This document shows, one piece after another, positions 47,801-58,300 of a DNA stretch of 64,000 bases. Under the pieces are notes generated by a model. That model was not told where the DNA came from and made no database searches. It was given only the letters and a program-made list of their open reading frames with translations. Within the stretch, counting starts at the first letter, position 1. Each line of letters opens with the position of its first letter. This DNA is from Bimastos eiseni (lineage: Eukaryota > Annelida > Clitellata > Crassiclitellata > Lumbricidae), in contig OY365810.1 in assembly GCA_959347315.1 (NCBI GenBank), positions 20,493,581-20,557,580 of the forward strand. Direction: 5' to 3'. The translations under genes and the position numbers were made by a program.

Positions 47801-50800
47801 GAGAAAATGTGCAGGAGCCAATGTCGAGAAGTAAATGTCCAAGACCCGTTGATCACTTAATGACCGGTTACTGATTAGACAGCATGGCCATAGCCACTGA
47901 CTTAAACCGATGACCGTTGCATGGCTTTCGCATGAAATGTCGTCTTCAGGACATCCGTAAGGAATATCTGAGCCATGAATTAACATCAAAATCACTTCAG
48001 ACACCCATTGTAAATGTACAAGACAGAATCACCTTCTATTCACCTTATATGACACAATTAACGTCATCGTCGTCGTCGTCGTCAGCAGGAGCAGCATCAT
48101 CATCAACAGCAACAACAACAACAGCATAAAACAGCAACAGCAACGAAAACAGCAACAACTTGTCTCTAGGATTTTAATGATACCCAGACTGTTCAACTAT
48201 CTTGTTCTATTTTATTATGCTAGGCCTAGACACATTCGTGCCTCACAATAATTACTATCACAATGTTACACCTAAATTGAATTTATAGCTAAACCAACTG
48301 CTAGGATGTTCTCGGATACAATCAAATCGTTACAATGAAACCGTTGCCCTATATTATGCAATGGATAGTAAGTAGGTCGAATTCTAAAATACACATTTCA
48401 AGAATTGCATGAATTTTGCTTAATTATTTAGCGGCCAACAGATCCAACGAGTTGTCTACAATGACGTCGAGATTAAAACCTGGTGAGTAAATGCATATTA
48501 ATATTTTTAATTGGTTTCTGAAATTGTCTCTAAATGTAGGACGAGAAGAGAGGAGTGTAGAAGGCCTACTCCTCAAATTCAGGGGCAGTGCATATGGGCC
48601 GAGTGATTTGCAGTTTAAGCACACACGCAGAAGACAGTTAATAGAAGACAGTCACAAAATTATTTATTATTATTGATTACTAATGAACTAGACGATCACC
48701 GTTGGTCATGCATAGTTATATGCAATTAGGACTATTATTCGATCATCAAAGGCATGTTATTTGTTTTTAGTTTATCAGGCATTTATTCACTCGCTCTTGA
48801 TGCAGTCGAACAATTATAGTTTTATAACGCTTCTCATACGTGCAGTGAAATGCTCCACGGCATTTATGAGAAGCGCTATAGATAACTGACAATGATCGAT
48901 GTATTAAAACGAAACAGTTGCCTGCTCTACACCAATAACTGATCGGCCATTAGAATCAATTAATCATAACGCATTGTCCACATTTTAACGATAGCAAAGA
49001 ATCATCGCACGAGTTTAATCTGTTGCCTCTAAAACTGCAGTCATACAGGAAGCTAACTCATGGAAGTAAGATAAGGAATCGACAGAGTCTGACACAGAAA
49101 TGTACTCCTAGTGTTAAGATATAATTGTAATCTTGTTTAGATGGAATCGTGTGTCGAGATATTACACGATCGAACAATATTATTGTTTAAGCAGGATGTC
49201 TTACTTCTCTGGCGCATATAATGACGCAGCCCTATATGTAGGCCTATGCTTCATTTTGCTTTCAAAACTCGCAACTTGACACAGGTCTTAAGTGATACAA
49301 CATAAAATTATGTTGTTTATAGCAACTGTAGGCTAATCTGGAATACTTAAAGACCACGCGTTCCTGCTTCTTCTGTGTTATGAGCTATAAGGTGTCCAAC
49401 AATTTCGTTTAACAATTTCAGCCCTAATGTTTCTTAAAAAGGTAAATCTTTGGGGTCGAGTAGCCTTGCTTGCTTATAAGCCAGAGACTCTCTCCCACTG
49501 CATTTCCTTTTCAGTGACAATTTGATGATCTTCGGTTGAAGCAACATGTCTGTTATCGATGTTCAGGTCTACAATCTATCGCGAGTTGACTCAACTCTAT
49601 CCAACACACGCCTGCTCAGAGTATCTGCGGAATTTTCCTGCTCTCAAAGAACACTGCGGATACAGGTGACCTACGCTGTCATGTATAGGCCTACATCGGA
49701 TCAAAACCGATCGGGGATCTATGAACCGTGCTATATTGTCATTTCCCTAGTTGACCTATATTAATTATGAATGTTTAAACTGGAGGCTTTATTATGAGAG
49801 CCAAGGGCGTCTCTCTAATATCTATCCGCAGCTTTTAAGCTACATTCATGTTTACAATTAACAACTATTATTAGTTTAGTCTTTGATAGACCCTTCGCTG
49901 CATTTGTAAATGTGTTAATACTTATAGTTCTTTGACCTGGAACAGCTTCCTCATAAAACCAGAGCTATTTGAACGACGCTGGTTCTTGTTGGATCGGGAT
50001 CGATAGTTATGCCATGAAGTTGCGCTTTACAAATTTGTATGTTACGTATCTTATGTAATGATAGGCAAAATCCATGTGCACGTGAGTGAACGGGTGGGAG
50101 GTGTTCAACGCTTTTTGGCTTTGAGAGGATTTTGTTGCTGTCTGGTATCCACTTTGAGTCTGGGTCTACGATCGAAGCGCATATATATCTATTTATAGGT
50201 CTAAACTTAAAGCATTATTTCTAAAATACGACCGAAAGACACAGAGATTGAAACCCAAACTACTTTGTTAACATTTTATCAAGCTATTTATCAAGTTGAC
50301 TGTTTCTTCTAGTTGTTTTTTCTCTGCTAATTGATTACTACAATTTCCAACGTTTTTCAATGATAGGCCTACATTAAAACATTTCCACCGTGTGGGCTTT
50401 GCAGTCAGCAAATTACTAAAATTTGTGAACACCAGCAATTTTCTCGCGCTGACCAATAAAATCATGGTAGCGATAACTTTCTCAAAATCGTCCCAACATC
50501 AAAGCGCGATTAAGTGATCGCCATTCATCGTAAAGTTTCTTCTGTTCAGTTTGAGAACGAGGTCTTAATACCGAGTTAAAATGAACAGTTCACTTATGAT
50601 AGGATAGATGTTGTAGATGAAGAGGATTGTGACCAAATTAGTTTATTCGGAGAACAGGTTTATACTTCTAATCACATCCAATTAGAACAACTACATACTA
50701 TTTAGAATGTTGATCCAAAAAATAACTTTTCTCCATTTTTTGCTAATATTTGTAGTGAAGATAACATTCCACAACTGCAGGATATCTCAGATTACCTAAA

Positions 50801-53800
50801 ACGTAAGTACACAATAATATTGCTTGATTATAACATGCACCGAGACAATCCAACGCATTCCGTCTTACTTGCTTTCCCGGACTCCGTTCATGTAACCTTA
50901 TCAGAACTGTAGACAACATCGTGGGTACGTCTGATATTCATCTGTTCCCAAAGTTGATTATAGAGTTATTAGCAGAGTTAGAGCTATGGTATCACCAGAG
51001 TAGGCATGATTCAACCTTCAACCTGCATGTGGTCGCATATTTATATATAGCTCTCCATCGTATAATGAGATACCATATATAAATATGTGAATTTAATTTA
51101 CTATTGATGGAGAATATTCAACGTATATCTTGTTCCTTCCTAGATGTAGTCTAATAGCCACTCACTTAATGCTCCTGAAACTCAACTAATTTCCTCTCGG
51201 ACTCCTAAGCTGCTTCAGTAACTTTATTTCGTTCTCCTCTCTGAAAGTCTGCACTCTCTTTCTCTTTCTTCTCAAGTATTCTGAATCTGGGTGCTACTCC
51301 TGTTAGTTCACTTACCTTTCATCTAGTACATCTCTACGCTCGTCCTTTTTTGATTAAGGTGTTTCAAGGTCATTCGGCGTTCTGTCTCTCCCCCACATTC
51401 ACTATTTAAATTCATGCTTTTCACCACTACTGCAATTCCTTTATCATCCTAAGATTAACCTCTCTCTCTCTCTTCGCGTCTCTGTCTGTCTGTCTCGTTT
51501 TGTCTGTCTGTGTGTCTCTCTGGCTCTGTCTGCCTGTCTGTCTCTGTCTCGCTTTCTATTTGGCCAAAGTTCGTATCTCTCTTCAGTAATCGGTACTTAC
51601 CACAGTCTTCCCGTTGCTCTCGCATTTGTGTTTAATGATCTTCATTTACTCACTCCCCATGCTGGCACACAATTTTAAATCCTGTTTGAATCTTTGAGTC
51701 TCAACGTGGTCTTGTCCCAAAGTATCTGGTTGACGTAATACTTCGGCCTCGTTTAGCTTCTTCACGTTTTTTGGCCCAAATGAACTTAATCTCTTGGTTC
51801 CTCGTACTAGAACTGCTATGGCTCAATCTCGACCCTTTGCCTCAGTTGGTCCTTCTCTTTGGAACGCACTTTCTCCTTCTATTTGCTCTATAATTCTATC
51901 TGGCAGTCTCTAACCCTCTTTCGTTTGATATCTCAAAAACTTGCCTCATCTTGCTGGGTCTTGCTGGGCCTTTTGCACTGGCAGCTCTTCTGAACGGTTC
52001 AGTCTATTGGAGGCGCTTTACAAATGCTTAATTACATTACAATGCAACACAATTCAGCCAAAAACACTTGGACTAAGATAGGAGGGATGCCTGTCTTGGC
52101 AGAGAAAACTGGATTCACACTGCGTCCTGTCGCTGGTTACCTGTCATCGCGTGACTTCTTGGCTGGTCTGGCGTTTCGTGTCTTCCATTGCACGCAGTAC
52201 ATACGCCACGGTTCCGATCCGTTTTATACGCCTGAACCGTAAGAAGTTTTACCTTCTGTAAATCCATACTGTGTGATAACTAAGCACAGAGCCAGCATAA
52301 ATAAGTTATTGTAGCGATTTGACTGCGACCCCATAAAATAACATCATTACAGCGTTCCATATGTTCATCGTTATAGCAGAAAAACAGCATTTAATATTTT
52401 TAATCTTCAATATAATTATTATGTCGTATCCCATAGTTTAAAACATTTCAGACATCAGAATCATTGTATCTGTAATCAACGCGGGTTGTTATTCTCTGTG
52501 TGTTTGTTGATTGCTTCAGTGACTGTTGTCATGAATTGTTGGGACATATGCCACTCTTCCTAGATCCGAGTTTCACCGAGTTTTCTCAAGAGATCGGACT
52601 TGCCTCTCTCGGAGCATCCGACGAAGATGTACAAAAACTAGCCACAGTTAGTATAAACTAAGCTCAACTATTGTGGCTTAATTGTTACTGGTATAAAACG
52701 CAATATATATATATGTACATATATATGTACATATATATGTATATATATATGTATGTATATATATGGCTTTACAGTAAGAAAGTTATGCGAGACCTAATTA
52801 TGGACTGTTAGCCTGCATACACATGCATGGACGTGCTATGCCATTGCAGGCATTCTTATTGAAGAAGATACCTGCTTACTTACTTACTTACTTACTTTTG
52901 TGCTATTTTTAGACCGTGTCTGTATGTCTGGATATATGATTTTGCCATAGAAATGACCTATTTAGTACTATATGATGAAAACGGTTTTTACACAGTGTTA
53001 CTTCTTCACGATTGAGTTCGGTTTGTGCAAACAAAATGGACAATTTCGAGTCTTCGGAGCCGGTCTATTGTCTTCTGTAGGTGAACTCAAGGTCAGTGAA
53101 CGCGACTTCTTTTCTCTAAAATCCCAATCTTCATTAGAAGATAAAATTCTTTCATTTTGTCTTGTCCTACTGTCTCTGTCTTTTATGTCGTCTGCTTAGA
53201 AATCATGTGTCACCAACGTTTGTCTGTGTAGCATGTTCTGTCGGAGTCTGCTATTCGAAAGCCATTCGATCCGGAAGTGGTCTGCCACACAGAGTGTCTC
53301 ATAACGACGTTCCAGAGCGCCTACTTCTACACCGACTCTCTGGATGACGCCAAGGTCAAACTCAAGTACGTAGACCACACACATGCAGCCTGGCATATAT
53401 TCTCCTTCCTCCCCACGTTAGCACACACGACGAATAATCCGACGAATCCAAAAATAGAGTGAATAGGTCACAATTCTATAAAGTCGCCGTAGGTAAAGTG
53501 AGACAAGCAGTGCGATAGAATTGTCACCATTTGATGTTAACTATTGTGTGACTGCAAAAAGCGACATTGACCTTTGCCATGGGTCATCTTCAGTTATCAA
53601 CGGCCTCTGGACCGTGGCCAAGTAATGTACCCGTGGCCGGATAATGGACCCGTGACCGAGTAATGGACCAGTGGTCGGACAATGGAATCGTGTCCGAGTA
53701 ATGGACCCGTGGCCGGATAATGGACCTGTGGCCGAGTAATACATCCGTGACCAGGCAATAGACCCGTTGCCGAGTAATGCAAACCGTGGCTAAAGCCTTG

Positions 53801-54063
53801 ACGACTTGAATGCTCGATTGGTTCCATGCATACACAGAGCAACGTCTTTCGTCTTATAGCTAAGTTATTCTGATCTTCTACTGTTGTAATGCATCCACAG
53901 GAAATTCGCTCGGACGATCAAGCGTCCGTTTGAGTTGACCTATGACCCGTATACGCAGACGGTTCAGGTCCTCGACCAGCCGAGGGAGATAGCGAAGGCG
54001 ATGGACTCCCTCTGCTCCCAGATGATGACAGTCACCAGCGCCGTCAAGAAACTAGACGACTGA
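41798..54063 (+). CDS. tph: Tryptophan hydroxylase (gene span, twelve coding exons)
   Basis: TPH uses tetrahydrobiopterin, iron and O2 to convert tryptophan to 5-hydroxytryptophan, the rate-limiting step of serotonin synthesis. The twelve exons listed separately join in continuous frame to about 442 aa, close to human TPH1 (444). The order is ACT-type regulatory domain (IESRKS and [11 protein letters not shown] in residues about 28-60), [110 protein letters not shown], and a C-terminal oligomerisation helix. Iron ligands are H274, H279 and E319, with the same spacing as H272, H277 and E317 of human TPH1. FHCTQY, CYFFT and ECLITTF distinguish it from phenylalanine and tyrosine hydroxylases. 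The RRNS phosphorylation site after IESRKS is absent. The N-terminus is uncertain. Confidence 0.96.
41879..43562 (+). other. TPH intron 1
   Basis: No repeat or exon recognised. The 140-codon minus-strand frame at 42482-42901 has no known motif and is treated as chance. Confidence 0.6.
43563..43785 (+). CDS. tph: TPH exon 2 (regulatory domain)
   Basis: Acceptor TGCTTGCAG/CAA, donor AAAT/GTAAGA, phase 0 to 1. Encodes [20 protein letters not shown] and a linker about a dozen residues longer than in human TPH1. A transposon begins only 27 bp after its donor. Confidence 0.92.
43813..44821. mobile_element. DNA transposon with 140-190 bp inverted ends containing internal palindromes
   Basis: The left end (43813-43998) reads CTATAGTACGGAGCCCCTAA then AGGGACATG. 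The right end, reverse-complemented (44821-44681), reads CTATAGTGCGGAGCCCCTAA then AGAGACATG. Both arms then run through CTCGTGCGCACGAG and GTCGTGCGCACGAC palindromes, TTGACCAATAGCAGGC and TCTGTGACGTAAG. No transposase is encoded. A LINE 3' end is nested inside (44085-44345). TATA at both edges may be part of the target site. It lies in TPH intron 2. Confidence 0.88.
44085..44345 (+). mobile_element. CR1-like LINE 3' end nested in the transposon
   Basis: Begins with coding-like TTCCCTTCTAAACTTAAATT/TCCACCTTTTCAAGAAC, equivalent to the FHSKLKRFLFKKS end at 10800-10850. It continues with the shared tail GCTCCTGAATAAGCTGGTGT and GACGCTTTAGAAGTCTG. Confidence 0.7.
44880..45345 (+). mobile_element. 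CR1-like LINE fragment in TPH intron 2
   Basis: The frame 44904-45338 encodes a decayed CR1 C-terminal region: [16 protein letters not shown], then [30 protein letters not shown], and [17 protein letters not shown] and KLRSAA. Confidence 0.85.
45644..45747 (+). CDS. tph: TPH exon 3
   Basis: Acceptor CATTAG/ATACT, donor CCG/GTCAGT. Encodes [20 protein letters not shown] and [11 protein letters not shown], the highly conserved entry to the catalytic domain. Confidence 0.96.
45833..46634. mobile_element. Non-autonomous hAT-type transposon with 8-bp duplication, TPH intron 3
   Basis: Inverted ends CAAGGCTCGAAATGGA (left) and CAGTGCTAGAAATGGA (right, reverse-complemented) are flanked by AGTGAAAT on both sides (45825-45832 and 46635-46642). 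The CA start and 8-bp duplication fit hAT. The interior shows CCGGAACGC/TTCCGTTTCGT motifs, also seen near 25670, 26700 and 46600. It fills about 800 of the 1008 bp of the intron. Confidence 0.85.
46756..46823 (+). CDS. tph: TPH exon 4
   Basis: Acceptor CTTGAAAG/GGT, donor CGACA/GTAAGT. Encodes [20 protein letters not shown]. Confidence 0.95.
46824..48431 (+). repeat. TPH intron 4 with 15-bp minisatellite (47618-47845)
   Basis: At 47618-47845 imperfect GAAATGTCCAGGAGG units are arrayed in tandem. The (CGT)n/(CAA)n-rich stretch at 48060-48160 is microsatellite. The rest is unremarkable apart from TAGGCCTA octamers. Confidence 0.8.
48432..48482 (+). CDS. tph: TPH exon 5 (51 bp)
   Basis: Acceptor TTATTTAG/CGG, donor CCTG/GTGAGT. 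Encodes [16 protein letters not shown], with split codons for His before and Trp after. Found because its phases close the gap between exons 4 and 6. Confidence 0.9.
48823..48880 (+). ncRNA. Pre-miRNA-like hairpin in TPH intron 5 (candidate)
   Basis: TATAACGCTTCTCATACGTGC (48823-48843) pairs with GCATTTATGAGAAGCGCTATA (48860-48880). The stem is about 21 bp with two to three mismatches or wobbles, and the loop is 16 bases. Length and shape fit a pre-miRNA on the sense strand of the host gene. It could equally be a small inverted repeat; no known miRNA seed is recognised. Confidence 0.3.
49567..49665 (+). CDS. tph: TPH exon 6
   Basis: Acceptor GATGTTCAG/GTC, donor TACAG/GTGACC. Encodes [20 protein letters not shown] and [12 protein letters not shown]. 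Confidence 0.95.
50756..50802 (+). CDS. tph: TPH exon 7 (47 bp)
   Basis: Acceptor ATTTGTAG/TGA, donor AAAAC/GTAAGT. Encodes [15 protein letters not shown], with split codons at both ends that match exons 6 and 8. Confidence 0.93.
50803..52102 (+). mobile_element. LINE 3' end in TPH intron 7 (about 51600-52055)
   Basis: The sense strand encodes [19 protein letters not shown] then [18 protein letters not shown], a LINE protein C-terminus. It ends in GGCGCTTTACAAATGCTTAA and a TTACATTACAATGC tail, as at 22080-22255. Before it lies a TCTG/TCTC microsatellite (51464-51555). Confidence 0.8.
52103..52238 (+). CDS. tph: TPH exon 8 (catalytic core)
   Basis: Acceptor CTTGGCAG/AGA, donor GAACC/GTAAGA. 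Encodes [37 protein letters not shown] and YTPEP, including the conserved Arg of QYIRH near the substrate site. A LINE tail ends about 48 bp upstream of the acceptor. Confidence 0.97.
52520..52646 (+). CDS. tph: TPH exon 9 (iron-binding histidines)
   Basis: Acceptor GCTTCAG/TGA, donor GCCACA/GTTAGT. Encodes [18 protein letters not shown], with both iron-ligand histidines, then [20 protein letters not shown]. Confidence 0.97.
52700..52765. repeat. (TATATG/TACATA)n microsatellite
   Basis: TATATATATGTACATATATA-type repeat in TPH intron 9. Confidence 0.95.
52996..53091 (+). CDS. tph: TPH exon 10 (iron-binding glutamate)
   Basis: Acceptor TTACACAG/TGT, donor CTCAAG/GTCAGT; exactly 32 codons. Encodes [17 protein letters not shown], containing the iron-ligand Glu, and [15 protein letters not shown]. 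Confidence 0.97.
53232..53365 (+). CDS. tph: TPH exon 11
   Basis: Acceptor CTGTGTAG/CAT, donor CTCAA/GTACGT. Encodes [20 protein letters not shown] then [20 protein letters not shown]. Confidence 0.96.
53605..53785 (+). repeat. 19-bp minisatellite in the last TPH intron
   Basis: About nine imperfect units of ACCCGTGGCCGAGTAATGG. It ends about 115 bp before the last exon. Minus-strand frames over it are artefacts. Confidence 0.93.
53901..54063 (+). CDS. tph: TPH exon 12 (C-terminus)
   Basis: Acceptor CATCCACAG/GAA, stop TGA 54061-54063. Encodes [20 protein letters not shown], then the C-terminal helix [14 protein letters not shown], the position of the tetramerisation segment in other TPHs. 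Confidence 0.96.
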
Positions 54064-54130
54064 GGCAACGACGTCTCTGCTCTGCGCCTGTGTACGAGTC
54101 CGCCGTCATCATCGATCTCAATGCACCGCC

Positions 54131-54136
54131 AATAAA
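54131..54136 (+). terminator. tph: Candidate TPH polyadenylation signal
   Basis: AATAAA 68 bases after the TPH stop codon, the first such hexamer downstream. It implies a short 3' UTR; alternative downstream sites are possible. Confidence 0.5.
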
Positions 54137-54729
54137 CGTAGCGTTTCGTCTTGACCTTATAGCTGAAAACAAACTAGCGCTACAAGAGTACATTCGTACA
54201 TTCGTGTGGGCTAAGTCACGCTTGAGAGAAGGTAGGGTACATATACTGGAAGGAAATCAAAATAGATCAATTGGACAAAGAAATTGAACTATTGGAATTG
54301 GAAAGCAGACAGTGGAGCAAATGGTAGGTAGACAACATCTTTGGAAACCTCGTTTGATGGAAGGAACAGGGTAAAGAGACCAAGATGTATAGATGTTTAG
54401 CATAGATTGCCTGTAGAGAAAACAAATGAAGAGTGACTAAACCTATTTGAAAGATGTTATGTTTAAAGATTTCAGCTGATGAAGGGTTTCGGTTAAAATT
54501 TAGATATAGGTTGGGTGGATTCGATAGAGTGTTGGTTGTCTCTCCCGGATCTATTGATGACTAAATTGTAATCGTTTTTCTTAGCTGGATGCGGTGGCGT
54601 TGCCACTTTATAAGGGTTGGGAAATTTAGTCATTCGGGAACAATATAGCCTAGAAACACGTGTCCCAGTTGGCGCTGCCAATTTTTCTCATATTACCTTT
54701 CTCTCACTGTCCGTGATCAATAGGAGTCT
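54137..54729. other. No recognisable feature
   Basis: Intergenic sequence after TPH; nothing coding supported. Confidence 0.5.
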
Positions 54730-55370
54730 CACTGGATCAAGACTTCACCTTTGATCATCGCATTCACCGTCTCTGCCGTCACTGCTACAGCCAGCTGCGC
54801 CAACTCTGCACCAACATCACCCGCTCACCTCACTCTTGCTGTTACTGCTACCCATACTCACTCCTTTGCGCGCATCGATTTAACCACTGCTGCTCACTCT
54901 GCACTGGCCTCCCGGCCTAGCGGCTGGAGTGCGCACCATGCTCCATTGCACGCCTCATATGAGAGGTATACCTATAATTGGTAATGCATCTGGTTATATG
55001 CTACACTGGCTCCGATCAGCCAGCGGATTATATTCCGGATCGCTGCTCTAGTCTAACGTTGCCCCAGCTTACCTGCGCTAGCTTTGGTGCCATACATTGA
55101 GTACAAGGGGTCACAGCTTCCTAAGTTTCGTAGAACGATGTGCTCTCTGTCTTCAGTACTTCTACAAGACAGAACAGTGCCTTCTCTGTGGTAGGCCCCT
55201 CTGCATGGAACTGGCTCCCTTTGTCACTGCGTTTGCTCCCTTGGGTCCATTCTGGAACATCCTACTCTAATCTAAAATATACTCTGTTTGACCATGTTTG
55301 GGTCAAGACCACCTGTAAGTAGTAACCTTGAGAAGGTACTATATAAATCTGTGTAATGAGTGAATGGTTG
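54730..55370 (+). mobile_element. CR1-like LINE 3' end
   Basis: Frameshifted CR1 C-terminus; the clearest part is TRQNSAFSVVGPSAWNWLPL then SLRLLPWVHSGTSYSNLK (55150-55290). The 3' tail is AGGTACTATATAAATCTGTG followed by TAATGAGTGAATGG. Confidence 0.83.
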
Positions 55371-58300
55371 ATTGATCTAGCCGTGTCTCTGGAGGAACGA
55401 GCTCCTACTGCAGTGCATGCAATTGATTTAGCTGGGTTGGCAGAAAAATACGCTGAAGCGAACATAAATGAAGCAGCGGCGGGAAATGGTCGAACCTTTA
55501 TATAATACGTTTGTTGTACAGAATGCTATATAGGCCTACTTTTTTTCGTCATTAACTTATGTCAACGTACTCCAACGTACGATATTGCAACATACGCGGA
55601 TCGAACAAATGTCATAGAAAGAATTAACGTACATTTCTTACATACGTTTGCACTTTGGTTGCATAGACGACCTCTCCATCGAAACGTTCCGAATTTGGGG
55701 AAGTTGGCTCTCTCGAGGATGGAAAAGCAACAAGCTAAAAGAGAAAAAGAGATAGCTTGATCGGAGTCGTAGTATGCGCGATGCTTGGAACATCGGGATG
55801 GGGCATTTTTGGACAATGAGGTTGAATTAGTGTACGGATGTAAACTTCCGATTCTGACGTTTACACCACATACATGTGAAATTCCTATGCCAAATGGTGG
55901 AGGATTTGTTGGTGAGAGAAAGGAGGAGTTTGGAGGGATACAGGTTATGCCACACTCGAGGTGAGGACTGATTTAATGACAGAAGGACAAGAAACAGATG
56001 AAAACGACTCTTGAACAGAACGATGGAACAGTCCGTCGAGCAATAGAGGCGGTGATCGAATTCCCTTTATGACAAAAGAAGAAAGATGCAAAAAGCAAGA
56101 AGCGGAAGAGAGAGTGGTTAGAACAAACAAGGTTACTTCGCAGGGAATTGAATTTGAAGAATCAGCAGCACAAATAGACTGGATGGAGGTACTGTTGTAG
56201 TACTCGATGTCGCAGAAAAATATTGCATAATTATTTGTTTAATGAAACGTCTTGTTTACCCACCGCAGCTAGTCACCAAGCGTATAGTAGTGGCAATTGT
56301 TCAGTGTAATATTATTATATGAGTATGAGTATGTCTGGAGTCTTTTGTTGTTTTCACTTGGAAACTGGGAGGAGTGTATAGGAATGGAATATGACGCTAC
56401 AAGAGTAAATGCTTTTTGGTTAAGATCACACTTGCAATGCATGGTTATAAAGAAGTCCGCAGTCACTGTGGACTTCTTTATAACCATGCATTGCAAGTGT
56501 GTTCAAGAAACGTTTTCATGGGTTTGCAGTCAAGAATATGAGGCTAGAAAGGAAATAAGTCGTTTCGTGTGTGATAAATATACAAATGACGCAATTACGT
56601 TCTTCGTGCAAAAGGCAAAGTTATATCAAAGTAGTGTTGTATATTAGGTAGAACCCGGTAGATAGACGAGTAGCCTATAGTCATATTTTGACAGAGTGTG
56701 ACGCGAGCTGTCATATTAAAATAGAGTAAGGTTTGATGAACCGAATATTTTCATAAATTGTTTGACATGGACACTTCTACAGGCGATATATGTTATATTT
56801 AATAGACAAACCTTGTGAATATTTTGCATGGTGTATAATGTGTTGTAGACTCAGCAGCCGGTTTTGAACTGAGAATTAAGAAGATAACAATAGAAACGAT
56901 ACATACAGATCTGAGTAATCCTTAAATTGGTCACGATGGCCTACCTCCTTCTTCCGTCTCCATTCACTCCCTCATATCTCTCGTAATATATATCGCTCCT
57001 ATCTCACTCCACACTCTCCATCCTCTCTTCGTCTTTCCATCCACGTGCCTTCCTTAGTCTGTCTGAAAATATCAACTCATTTCAATGCTCCTCCCGTTTT
57101 TTTTCCACACCTGACCTTGACATTTCTTAGATTACAAGACTCCCGATAGCTGGGGAGCATAAGTGTAGCTGAACTCAGTAAAAAAGGTCTGAGCCTGATT
57201 ATCGTACCCTGATTAGTTCCTCTTATTTTCAACTGACTTGGCTTCCAATTTGTCTAATTTCCGCCATCTTCAATTCTATTACTGTTTTGTCGAGTAACTC
57301 GCAAAATGTTTTTTGCTCAAGCTTAGTAGCTATACAAAAGAACGTCTGCTTCTGTAAGCTCCATCACTTTAGATGATCAGAGTCAGTTCTAAATAATCCC
57401 AGTTAAAAGATGCTTTTTGAATAGAGCCTACTGTGATACATTGTTTAATTGCAGTTTTTCTTATCGCAACATAAAAACTTCTGTTAATCGAAAAAAGGAG
57501 ATATCTGGAGAATAACGTTTGTTTAAGAATTTAACACTTGACGTGTTGGAGAAATTGGATGCTGCAGGACATCCTTCACACAGGTGCATTGAATGTTCAG
57601 TAGATATAAATACCGTAGGCTTAATGCCGTTTCCTGCAATGAGATCAACAGGCGAGTGAGCTACAGGCATATCATGTAGACACTTGGGTTCTAGTTAAAA
57701 TAGGTCCAGTAGTAAAAGTTCAGTTATTTATCCATCTGAGCATATTACAGCCCTCCTATACCTACGAGAGCAGAATGTTAATTGCTATGGAGACAGAAAC
57801 TGCGGGCTATTGCTGGCTTGGTCTTAGTGTGTATCCTGCACCTCTCGATATCTGTCTGTCCGCTGTTCTGCTCTTTATGTGCCTGTATGTGTAACTGTCC
57901 TACCTCCTAGGAGTGTTCAGCCAGTGTGTATATTTGCAGGCTGCTATTATAAATCTTCTACTTCTGCTTGTATCGTCCGATCAACGGAAGCATGGCTCCA
58001 CAACGGACGGTAGGAATGGATGCGCCGACCCCAGACTAGAGCGAAGCCTCAGAGGGAGGGATGAGCGGATGGAAGGACGGATAAACGAATGGATGGACGG
58101 AGGGAAGACGGCGGAAGGGCGGGAGAAGAGTGGAAGAGACGAAGGTTGGAGGAGGAGAAGGCTGGAGGAGGAGAAGGAGGAGTAAAAAGAGGAGGAGGAG
58201 GAGGAGGAATATGACGAGAACTTTGGTGGTGAAGGAAAGGTTTGGTTGAACGAAAGTCCTTTGCGATCGGATGAAGCTTGGATTACCCGGCCTTCCTCCT

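Noticed and set aside
41798..54063. Phenylalanine or tyrosine hydroxylase instead of tryptophan hydroxylase
   Set aside because: [24 protein letters not shown] (not YWFT) and ECLITTF are tryptophan hydroxylase signatures.
16148..56255. FOXO-binding sites (TTGTTTAC/GTAAACAA) as evidence that FOXO controls TPH
   Set aside because: Five sites found (near 16148, 18546, 27852, 34688 and 56248), about what chance predicts for 64 kb, and none close to the TPH start.
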